A DNA stretch of 64,000 bases from Zonotrichia leucophrys gambelii (taxonomy: Eukaryota; Chordata; Aves; Passeriformes; Passerellidae), in assembly GCF_028769735.1 (NCBI RefSeq), contig NC_088173.1:24616038-24680037 (forward strand), read 5' to 3'. Below, piece by piece: positions 48,990-60,900 of this stretch. The notes beneath the pieces were generated by a model, which was not told where the DNA came from, did not search any database, and was given only the letters and a program-made list of their open reading frames with translations. The position numbers and the translations under genes were made by a program. Position 1 is the first letter of the stretch. Each line of letters starts with the position of its first letter.

Positions 48990-51900
48990 CTGAAGAAGGA
49001 AAATCACAAATATGTGTCTCAGAGGACAGTGTCCTATGCATTAAGAATAAGGCACACTCCTTCCTCTCTCCTTTTATTTCTTCCCATCGAAGTTAGCTCG
49101 TACTGCTGTCACCCACTCCCAACCTCCAATACACACACACACACACACACACACGTGAAATCACCGTGGCAACCATGGCCTGCAACCATTAACCCTATGG
49201 AGAGCAGCTCCCTGCATAACTAATGGGATGACACATCCATCTGGTCAGTGTACGCAAAAAAAAAAGCACCAGACCTTGCAAAGACCAACAAATTGACCCA
49301 TCAAACCCAAGCAGATGTCACATCTTAGAATTACAGAACATGCTGAGTTGGCAGGGACCCACAGGGATCACTGAATTCAACTCCTGGCCCTGGACAGGAC
49401 GATCCCCAAGAGTCACACCATGTGCCTGAGAGCATTGTCCGAACACTTGAATTCTGTCAGGCTTGGTGCTGTGACCTCTTCCCTGGGCAGCCTGTTCCAG
49501 TGCCCAACCACTCTTTGGTCAAGCCAAAGAGTTCCAGATGTAAGATAGGGTGCACCAAGTCCTCACTAAGTTTAAAGGCGGCAGTCTTACCAGGTGAGTA
49601 AACCTCTATCTAATCTTTACATCCGTATTTCAGACAAACTTGTCTGACCAGCATACAGCCGACGTGGTTTTTCCAGCCCACCTTACTACCACTGCAATTG
49701 TTCCTCAGCAAGTCCAATTTCTGCACAGTGATACTTTCCTCTACCATTACAGACTGAAAATTTTGTGAAAAGGCATTGCTTAATTGCATATGAAAGCAAA
49801 TTAGATAAGTTAACACAATGCCTCACAATAGTTAGACATAACTGACACCACTCAAGGACCATCAGTCAATGTCTTGTTTCAGTTTTGGATCTCATAATCA
49901 CTGTTGGCTTCAAAAACTGCCAACTGCAGTACAGAGATTGCCCACGGTAGGAACTGGGATTTTTGGCAGCTAAACTGAGGGATTTTGGTTCAGGAAGCCA
50001 TAGAACAGGTAGTTTGAATTTGAAAGACAACACAGTAAACACTTTTTTACTAAAATAATTAGCAGTGATTTACTGTGAATATCAGCATTTTAACTGTTAC
50101 CTCTAGGCTTCAGATTTAATCTAACTGCACCTTTGGTTGAACTTTCTGGGTTACTTCTGAAATGAAGAACTTGGCTTGCTGCAGCCAGTACAGCTGTAGC
50201 AAAAGAAAGAAGGAAAAGGCTAGTCTTGACAAAGGATTCCAAAATTACATGATTTTCCAGCATGTTGTTAAATCTGGTCCAATCAATGACACACTGTTTA
50301 AAAAAAATCACACCTTTATTTGTCTAACGCTTTGTGTAGTTTAATCTTCCCATTGTTGTGACAACAGAAGAGCTGCACCACTAGGAAAAGTCACCTGAAA
50401 GCTTTCAGTAAACAAAAGCCTAATGCTTTGGGATGAATGGATTAATCTACACCTCTTAAAGTGGATTTGAGACTATGCTGGGCTCTGAAAGATAGGATGC
50501 ATTAGAGACCTAAGAAACCTGAACATCTAAGAAAGGAAAAGAAAAAACTTGCATTTCAGGAAAAATGTTTGGCAGGAAGCTTTCGTTTACAGGTATGGAA
50601 TTACAGAATGAATTCTTGCCAAATGCTAAAGTTCAACTTTAAAAATACCATTGTCAAGAGAAATGGTTCAAAATAGTTGCAGATACTAATACTATATTCC
50701 ATATTAGAAAAAGAATATTTTAACCTCACCCAGAACACGTTTTAGGAGATTTTATTCAGATGAAAAAACCTATTTTAAGCACATAGTTAGACATGCCAAA
50801 AAACTGCAAAAAATGTTTAAGCATTTGAAATATATGCACATGGCCATGGTGGTACAAGCCATCTTTTTAGACTGTTGGACGTGCTGTCAACACATCACAT
50901 TCTTTTGTCGCAACTGCCATTTTAATTCTAAATTGTTCTGGTAATGTTGTAGGAACAATGGTCAATCCACAGTTAGCAAGCAAATCTCAAATTTGCAAGC
51001 AAGAGTCTAAGCTGTCATTTTTTAGAGTGTACGTGTATATTACAAAGAGGGGATCTCAAAAGTCATAGCTATCCACCACTTGTAATACGTGACTATGAAT
51101 GAAATCCTCAATCTCCAATATTTGAACATATCTGGATGAAGTCCTCTCTTGGCAAACTGACTGCAACAGCTATCACCATTTGGTTTTAGACATTTGGCAA
51201 TGTGCACCCTCCTGTAACTATGTGCTGTCTTGGGCGGTAAAGGTTAGGCAAACTAATGGTACCACAGGCACATTAGCTGAACATCCTGTCAGCTCACTCC
51301 AAATCAACACTGTTCTCTTCTTTCTGAACCAAAGCTTTTATCAAAAGTGCTGCCAAAGGCAGATTGCAAAAGGGCACCGATCCAACTCATTAATTCTATT
51401 TATAAAGACCTAAGAAATATCTGTAACAATAGACAGCCTTTGCTGAACCAAAACTAACCAACACCAATACTGCTCCTCCATCTTAGTACATTTCCTGAAC
51501 TATTCAGGACCAATTCAGGGTACTCAGCGAATGAATGTCACATAAGGTATCTTGCTGCCATAGGCCTATTTCAAGTTCTCACCCACAAAAATCCTTTGAA
51601 AGGACAAAGTAAAATACACAGCCCTTACTTTACTTGGTGAAGTGCCTCTAGCCACGTAGAGGAAGGCAGTGGAGAGCCTGAGCTAGTGTGGATTCAGGCA
51701 GGTCCATCCAAGGAATGGCAGAGCACACCTCAAGGCCCTTCCAACTATCCAACACTACCAGGCCAACACCTGAACAGCGACCCATGGTCAGGAAATCAGT
51801 GCAATCTGTCTCACAGCTCAGCTTAGCAGTCACCAGCCTCCTCACCAAAACAGAAGGGAGGTGCCCACTTACAAGCAGGCCAATGAACACCCTGATCTAT

Positions 51901-54900
51901 CATCCCAGTGGTCTTGCCCGCCTGAAACAGAAGATGCAGAGCAGCAGGGCTGCTCACAATGGCCATTCCCACCTGGCTTCTGGCAAGGAATGCTTCCAGG
52001 AGTGCAGTTTTCTGTAGCCATTTGAGCAAATAAATCAAATACTACAAGATACAAAATGCCCCTTAAGCAGAAAAACCAACTTAATTCATGTGAGCCAATA
52101 TCCATTTCAGAAGTGTGAGAATCCCATTCAGCACTCTTACCTTAACAGATGTGTTGAATCTTATGCAGAAGTCCCTAAATATCTGGAAACACTCATCCAA
52201 CTTCATAGTTTCTTTGTCTTCACAGAAAAAGTCAATGAGAGCATTTCCCTCCTTTTGCAGTTCTCGTTTCTGGTGTTCAAGCTCCTTTAGATGCCTTACA
52301 GCAAACTGCAGCAAAAACCATACACACATGAACCAGACAGAAAAATTAAAGTCACAACAGGTCGTGCATATATCAGGAACTTATGAAATTCATGTTCCAA
52401 GCTAGAAGCTGTTACGGAGCCCAGGAAATTAAAATTTTGATGGAGATCTCGTACTAACAAAAGGACACATGCCATTTCAGCAAACTGAGTAAAGAAGGTC
52501 AGGAAAAATGGATCAATCAAAATGTACATTCTCGTGACTAGGATGGAAACCAGAAAAAAGCTCAAAAGCCCTTGAACAAACTTACTGCTTTAAGTTTTAG
52601 ATGAGTAAAATCAAAGACTGTACTAGGACACTGACAGACCTCCTGGGAGCTCCTTAAAAGCTCCTCATTCCTTATTTTCCCATTTCACCTTCAACTAAGC
52701 ATGAAGGATTAATTCCTCCTCCCCACTTTTCCAAAAACACACATGAACTGATTCATGGATATACACCACAAAATCAATTCCTTCCTAAGGTGATTATAGA
52801 CTACAAAGAAAAGGTTTTCATACTTGAAAGGAAAGGAACCACTGAAAATACATATATTTTAACACATCCAGAAAATGTTCCCCTAAAGTAGCACCTTGAA
52901 CCATAAGTACAGAGCAATACAGACAGGGTGAGGCTAGTTTAGTGGAAGAAGATTCAGGAGGAAGAGAATAAGGCTGTGATTAGACTTTGAGCAGCAGAAC
53001 TCCTTAAAACACTTTGATTAGGTGCCCTGTCTCCTCTGTCTGCATCACCAGCTATCCACTTCTATTCTTGCACAATCCCCCATCTGACACCACCTGTAGC
53101 TCAAAGTAACCTGAGAAGAAAAGTTATTTTTTCAGACAAATCTCTAACTCATAGTCACCTAAATATTTTTCATTTTTCATAATGTAGCACTGGGGTGGGA
53201 AAATGCAGCTGGAGGCACTGGTGACCACTTAATCCAAACCTCGTTTCAGGAATTACTTGGAAAATGTTACCACTAGGATAGGAACAAACATGACTTGCTA
53301 GTCTTAAGAAAAAAAAGAAAAAAGAGGGAACAAAAAAGTCCACAATAAAACCTGAAAGTAAACTGGACAACTGATAAAAGCATACATCAAAAAATAGTTC
53401 CTCCCACATATTTCAGGAGTTTATTCACAAGGGTGAAATAATCAAAGCTGACTTTTAGATCAGCTTGGTTATCACCTGTAATTTAGAAACAAAATCCGGA
53501 AGTGTTTATGCAAGGTATGCATTTGTAAAATTATTTTTTCTCCAACATTTCTTTTGGAATGTGGCCTAAACAAGGTTGTAGTGTTACATAAAACCACCTA
53601 TTAAATTTTTTAAAATCCCAAACATGTTAAAACATAACATTAAAGAGTCTGGGTGCAATGGATAAAAGCCAATAATTCAGATTGAATGAGGACAGGTATT
53701 TCAATCTTAACCTGCCCCTTTCTTCATCAGCTTTTCATCTCCTGAAAAACTACAGGGACTATTAACTACATTTGCAAGTTGAAAATCAGGGTGGGTTAAG
53801 TTCCAGATCAACACCTGCCTTCTTACTTTTAATAATTACCTGTAGTGTGAAACAGAAAAAAAATCATTTAATTGAAGTATAATATGTATTTCTTAAGGCA
53901 TCACCGCATACTCAGAAAATACCAAGAACTCTGCTTCCAAGGTAAGTGCTATACACATCCAGGCCTGTAAAGCCATTGCAGTACTCAATACAATAAAAAA
54001 AAAAGGAGAACCCACACGGCATAATGGTACAGCTCTGAGTAAGAGACTCTGTGTTAAGGGCAAATTAGTAGAGAAAAGAGTCCCTTAACCTTCCAGCTTC
54101 CAGCAATATCTCTTCAGCCACCCAGCCATCCAGATTCATCCCTCAGCACACCCTCAGCTAAAACTGATGTGCTCCAGAATAACCTAACATGCAGACATTT
54201 TATTTTTGGGCAGCTGCAAAGTACAAAAGCAGAGACCACTCCAAATTGTCTTATATTTTAACTACTGATCTTCATCAGTGCCTTCGCACGCACTAAACAC
54301 GCTTGCCTAACAAGCCTTGGGCAATGTACACTCAATATCCCTCCCTGTAAAAACACAGCCCTTCCAACAATCTTACTTGACAAACAGCAGGAGGCTGGAA
54401 CACCTTTGTACAAACTGACAGGCTAGGCATATTAAAACAGTGCTTCTGTTTATTGACAGGTCCACACAAATTACATTCAGCTGAGGAATGCTGCTGTACT
54501 CAGGCAACAGTAACACATTAACACAGATATCCTACAAACCTGGAGAAAGTTTTCCATCTGGTGAAAGAGTTTTGGGTCTCGTCGGATGCTGTCTTTAACA
54601 GATCTGGTCTTGACAGACAGCGAGTGCAGCTCTGCTTCTACACTATCAATGGATAACCTAAAAATAGCATGTACAGAGAACGTTTATCAAGAGAGAAGGA
54701 GTGGCCCACAGGTAGCCACAACTGCAAAAGTGGATGCTTTACATGAGTGCAAACAGGCTATCAAACAAGACCTGCCTGTTCAGGAAATCTTTCCAGAGTA
54801 GACACTGAAAATTAGGAGAGAGATAAGCACATTTCTTCTTATTTGCAACCTGAAAAGATTCCCATGGGGTGTGGTTTCATGATTAACTCCAGCCAGTCCT

Positions 54901-57900
54901 ACCCACCTAACCTTAAAAAGGTTACTGCTGCCCTGCCTCTGTCCAGGTGTTCTTTTTCTCTCTCTTTCTCGCCTAGCACTCATTTTCAAGATGGCCAGCC
55001 ACCTCTGTGAACTGAAAATTAACCTAGGAAAAGGAAAAAGCCAATTTGTTCCAGATGGATCCTTTGCTTGGACCAACTGACTACAAGACTGTTTGAGTGC
55101 AGGAGCTACCACAAAAAGGGGGCCACAAGAGACCATCAGCAGGACTACTGATTTTGGCAGTAGCATCTGGCATCATGAAATTGCACATCACACTGTTCTA
55201 ACCAGCCACAGCAATGCAACCCACTCAGTCTCAACCCCGCAGTTACAATATTTCATCCTGCTGCTAAACACCAGCAGTGAAGCTGCTGCTGTGAAAAGGG
55301 AACTCAGAAACTGAAGAGCACAGGAATCTGATCTGGTGTAATCTAAGTGTTGTCCTGGGAGACCCACATTCCATACAACAGGAGCTCCCACCTAAGCCTC
55401 CCAGTCACTTGGAGGGTAAATGCTTCTAAACCTATGGTATTTCCTTCACCAGAGAACTAAACTGTGCCTAGGAATTGAAGCAGTACAGGTAGCCAAGTGC
55501 TAAGAACTAACAACTGTACACATGCTCCTCCTCAGGTTGTCTCACCAGCTGCATGACTTCCAAACACTAAAGCTGAAGAACTTGTGGCAGCCTGACTGAA
55601 ATGCACATGGCAGCAGAAGGTGACACATCTGTAAATTTGTCAGTACACACACAAATTAATATCATATTATAGTTATATATGTAATAGTTATATATGTAAT
55701 AGTAATATATATAATAGTTCCCTGTTTTGGGAAAACATGGTGGTTTTGCAACTAAGAAAAGCAGTAGAAAATACAGGCTACATTTTTCTGCCTGTGAAGG
55801 AGGAAGAGGATAGCCTACAAGTAAAGAAGGAAAGACAACAAAAAATAAAGAACGTAATGGTAGTTGTTTTAACATGCTCTAACTGGGTGGATTTATGAGC
55901 AACTTGTACACGACAATTCTCTCTAAAGACCTTCCTCGTGCCCAGTGGTGAGGTACATATTTAATTTTGTTTCATTTTCATGTACAAAGTGCACTCCCTG
56001 AATAGACTTCAGCATGAGTAACAACAGAAGATCTTCAGTGTTAACAAATGTGATCAAAGAACAAAGTGGTTAGAAAATAAATATCACCGAATTTGGGACT
56101 CTGCCTGTTTCTCTCCTGTTTGCCAGGGGGCTTGGATGCCGAGGAAAGCTGCATTCCCCAGCAGGCCACATGGCAAACTGCCAGAAAGGTGTGTGGGTTG
56201 GATGGCAGAGAGCCACACAGGTGGTCCCTCAAAAATTTTCTGATTAACTCCATGGCCACTCCTTTCCTCAGAAGATTTCAGTCTTTTGCAGACATTACTT
56301 AACCCTCCATCAGATCTAAGAAACTGGATTTTGCAGCTGGGAAAAGAATGTAAATAGATTGCCCTAAGCTCAAGAGTAAGGAAGTAGCAGAACTGGGAAC
56401 AGAACTTCAGCATTGCTAGCTTCCAGGTTTCAGATTTAGATCACACTGTCTCACTGAAGTAAGCACAGTTACTGAGGTACAAATCAGCTTCAGTTTAAAA
56501 TTATGCAGCTTCAGACTTCAAACTGAAAAAATGCAGAGCCACAAATCCTTCAGATTTTCCAACCAAGACAGTAAATGAAACCTCAAAAAGCATCTAAGTG
56601 AAGTCAAGGCCAGCACCTGCCCCTGGTACCAGATTTGGAAAAGTATTGTAGCCTGCTCAGAAACTGATGGAAATTGGTTTAAGGAAAAAGAGTATCATGC
56701 TTTACTTCATTCCCTTGAAAATAATGAACAGGCACATGTATTTGACAGAGACAGAATTACCAAAAACCTATGGAGATCGTGTAATAAAAAAAACTCATAC
56801 CTGAAGGCACATTGCAGGCATACTTCTGCTAGTAAATGGAAATGAAGACCTCAAAGCTACAGTAAACATTTGTAAAGATCTGTTTTAGTGCCAAGACTTT
56901 CCTGAATAAGCCTGATTGCTTCACAAATGAGAAAATTCCAATTTCACTCTAACCATAAGTTTTCAGTTTTCTTTTAACTCACCTGGCGGCATCATGAACG
57001 CTCCTAATTTTTTCTGAAAAGTTGAGAAGAGCAGCATCTTTCTTTTGGGCTTCCTGAAACAAACAGAACAAAACCAAAACACACACAACCCATTAACATT
57101 CCAGCACCATGCCAAAATCCCTAAGTCTGGCAGTTCTAAAGCTTCTGGGAGGGCACTTAAAGGTTTCCCTCCTGCGCTGTTTTTCTTCCCATTCAATCCT
57201 AACACAACTGAGTGGAGGACATCCCTTAAAGAAAGGCAGGGATCAGAACTGGAGATTTTAAACAACAGCTTCCATTTTGCAGCGTAAAATAAGAGCTGCT
57301 TCTGCCAGTGAACACAAGCCAGATGTACTAATAAGGAATGTCAGGGAAAGAACAATTTACTGATGCCATTGTTTGAGCAGATACGATGCTTCCTGCACAA
57401 ACATCAATTTATACCCTATTAAATCTCTTAAGCCAGTTTGTACACAGATAATCGAAGTCAAATAGATGCATTTAAATTCTCTCCCTTTGAAAATCAAAAA
57501 GTTTGAAAGGAAGGAAAAATAGCTTGAAAATGTCTGCAGCAGCTTTAAAAAACACACATCAGTCATTAAGGGAGGAAGAAAAAACTATCAAGAAGGCTGT
57601 TCAAAAGATTCAATGGGAAGATTGAGAGAATTTTTATCAGAATAAATCACTTCCACAGTGTAAGAATTTGGGACAATAAGAGAAAATCTACAGTGAAGAA
57701 GTTTGATGAAAGCAAGTTTCTACTTTATATAAAAACTTAACCTTTCCATGGGGTTCCTGATAGGATGACCAAGTAGAGGTAATTTTTGGTGAATTTCATG
57801 GCAGGAGAAGAAAGGTGAATATTAAATCAAAGCTGTGAGACAGTTGCTTTTTGAAGGCACATAGCCCCTTACATTGTGTATCAATTAATGAACCTATATT

Positions 57901-60900
57901 TGTAGAAGTTGCTTATACCAGCAAAATAGATTTCTATACCAGAGCCACAAAATGCAGCAGACTCATCCCAGGTTTGTTTGCTTTCGTGTCTGCCAGCTTG
58001 AGCAGCGACGACAGCTTGAATCCAACAGCATTGCCAGCATAACCTCCCTGAAAAGAAACAATTTGCAGAAGAGCAGATGAGAAGCTGAGGCATGACATCA
58101 GAGCACTGCAGCACTAACAAGGAGGTGCAGCCCACCAGCCATCTCCCTTTGGGATGTCACTCACCGCATTCATAATATTCCCAGCCTGAAGGACCAAGTG
58201 CAATATGGAATGCAGCTCCTCACAAGTCATTAACTCTGTAAGGAACAAGGAAATTGCTGTCTAACAATTGTTTGTTTAGAAATATAGTCAGCTAGCAAGC
58301 TCCTCTTCATCTCCAGCTTTTTTTTTTAAATTTGACAAGAAACTCCAATAAACTGAAGAGGTCATGGGAAAGATAATGTCACTATTTAATTCCAATTAAC
58401 AAGCACAACTGACAAACCTCAAGTGTATTTTCAGACTTTAACTTAGCAAGTGTAGTATTTCCAAGGCAACCTTCAGCAGCTAAGGAAACATTTGGGGCCT
58501 AATCCTGCAATGTGCAAAGTGTCTCATGCAAGTGGTTAAGTATCCTCACCACCTACTAATTATTCCAGTGTGAAGTAAGTGTTCTGCACCCTGCAGGATC
58601 CATTTGCCATCTGCCAGGATTGGGCTTTTGAACAACTACTCTTTTTTTAGGAGACTTGGCCATAAGGCCTGAAAAGATAACAGACAATGTTTAAATTTTC
58701 CTTGCTTATCCCACTCCCATTATGAATCATCATTTTATTTCTGTATGATCACCAACTCAGAGCAGTATTTGTTTTACTTGTCATATCAAAGATGATTTAG
58801 CACAAAGTTATACTCAGTGTGACATGGAGTCACATGGAATAAAACAGCCTTTTTAAGTTTTCCCATCACACAAGCCTGGTTTATATGTATGCATGTATAT
58901 TTCTTTGCAAAATGCACAGTAGTGTTCTGTCTGAATTCATACACCCTTTCACGCAGCCATGTACCAGCAAAAAACAGTGTATGTGCAAAAAACAATATAT
59001 GTGCATCAGAGGGACTGCCTTAGAAATAAGATGTGGAAATTCAAAACTGTAAAGAGTTAATAAATGTGGCACAGCAAACCAAGCAACTCCAAATTTGCAA
59101 TTATCCATATGGCAAGAAAATCAATATGAGCTGGTTGTAATGTGAGGTACTATATGTTATACTAATGAAGAAAATAAAAGGTGGAATCCTTTTGATTGTA
59201 GTGTAAATACTTTGAAAAACTAGTTTGGTTCCAAGTCCACATTCTGTAATTTATCCTGCATTTAGCTGCACAACACAATACAGTAATGAATCATTTTGGA
59301 AGCCCATAGCCCTTACACATTTGTATTCCAATACTGGCAACCTAAAACCATAGAAATAGTTAAATAACATTTGATCTAACAAGATAGATCCAAGGTGAGG
59401 ACACAAGGATGAAGAGAGAGGAGAGAATAAATAAGAAAATAGCAAATTTCACAAGGCCAAGAGGAGAAGGCAACTCCTAAAGACCTCACAGTAGGAGCCT
59501 GCCCCGTGTCACTGTGACACCCATCCACCTGCAGGCCAGGTGAGAATCCACCAGGCTGTTCAGACCATCCTAACCCTTAGTGATTATCAGCATTAAAATG
59601 GAAGTAAATATTCTCTCCGTTTAATTACAGGAAAGAAACCTAGGAGACAGCAATAGAAAAGGAGACATAGTTCCTAAACAACTTCAGGGTGTCAACAAAC
59701 CCTGGAGTGAAAAGACCAAAAGGAGAAGAGCACATGACCAAGTGGACTGAACACAGGGAAGGCCCAGTCAGTGATTTGCGTGACTGCCCTGATGCAGGAG
59801 CTGGAGACCAAAGTGGCTCCTCTCTGGAGGGCATTAATTCACCAGTTTACATGTCTTGGGTGAAGGACACCAAGGACACTAAGGTGTGGCTACTTTTATA
59901 CATAACATATTCCCTCACATATGTCTGTTGCTCAAAACACAAAGAACAATGGTTTAAAAGAGATCCTAATAAAAGGCCAAACTCAGACCTAATCCTAAGT
60001 ACTGTACACTTTCCTGAGTCAATGAGAAGTTCAATCCCCACTGGTGGGAAAATGCTTTTTTTCCCTTTGCTTTCACTTGAAAGGACTATTCTAATCACCA
60101 GTGCTCATAATTGAATATTTTAATTAGTGCACTATTTTATACCCACTACAAGCAGTCTAAGCAGTGATCTAGTAGCCTGTCAAAAAATTTCCAATGTGAA
60201 ATATGAATTTCATATTGAGGAACAGGACAAAGAGGAATTCAAGATACTGTAGAGGGTCAGCATTAATGTTTAACTGGAACCAGGAAATCAACTATTTTCC
60301 TGCAGAGTAGAAGACACTACATTACCCAACAGCTATCTGCAGCAGTTCAAAACTTGAGAAATGTAAAGAGCAGAACAGGTATGCAGAGAAACAGAGAATA
60401 AAAACAGAAACCAAAGGAATAGCAAAGGTATTCTTTACAATAAAGATTTTAATCTATCAATACTGCCACTTCAAAAGGAAGTGGCCTATAGAGAAATTTA
60501 GAAAATAGTAATTTTTTTCCTATGGATCTCTGAAAGAATAAGCAGAGAGGTGTAACAACCACATTCCATCACAGGGAAAGAAGTGCAGGAATGAGCAAAC
60601 TACTCAAAAGATGACATCCTAATTTGGTCATAGACACTTTTGCTTCTATCAATTTAGGATACATTACTCTTAGGCTTTGAACATGAATTTCTGCTAGTGT
60701 ACCCAAAGTCCCCAGATTTTTGGTTTTGGAAGCAAAGATCCACCAGGCACACCCTGATGGCATTTGTCAGAGGGGAGTTAGCCTCCTTTTAATAGCTAAG
60801 GTACCTGAAATTCAAGCTCTGGTCTTCGTAATGCAGACTAATTAACATGCTAACAAAAACAAGAGTATTAGGCATGTCCCAACATATTTAATTACCTTTT

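Larger units (their letters stand above)
48990..52140 (-). other. FHDC1: FHDC1 last intron, 3151 bp
   Basis: Donor GTAAGA, acceptor CTTCTTCAG. It contains a CR1 fragment (49325-49530), an (AC)12 run (49131-49154) about 140 bp from the acceptor, and a GC-richer open patch at 51688-52017 of unknown meaning. The remainder is AT-rich and unique. Confidence 0.88.
54658..56982 (-). other. FHDC1: FHDC1 intron, 2325 bp
   Basis: Donor GTGAGT, acceptor TTTTAG. It holds an ancient SINE piece (56325-56450) and a 15-bp AT-rich tandem repeat (55671-55719). The rest is unique. Confidence 0.85.

Noticed and set aside
48990..49007. ATG at 49007 as the start of the long minus-strand frame
   Set aside because: The first six codons are the pyrimidine-rich intron end; homology and the CAG acceptor place the exon start at 48989.
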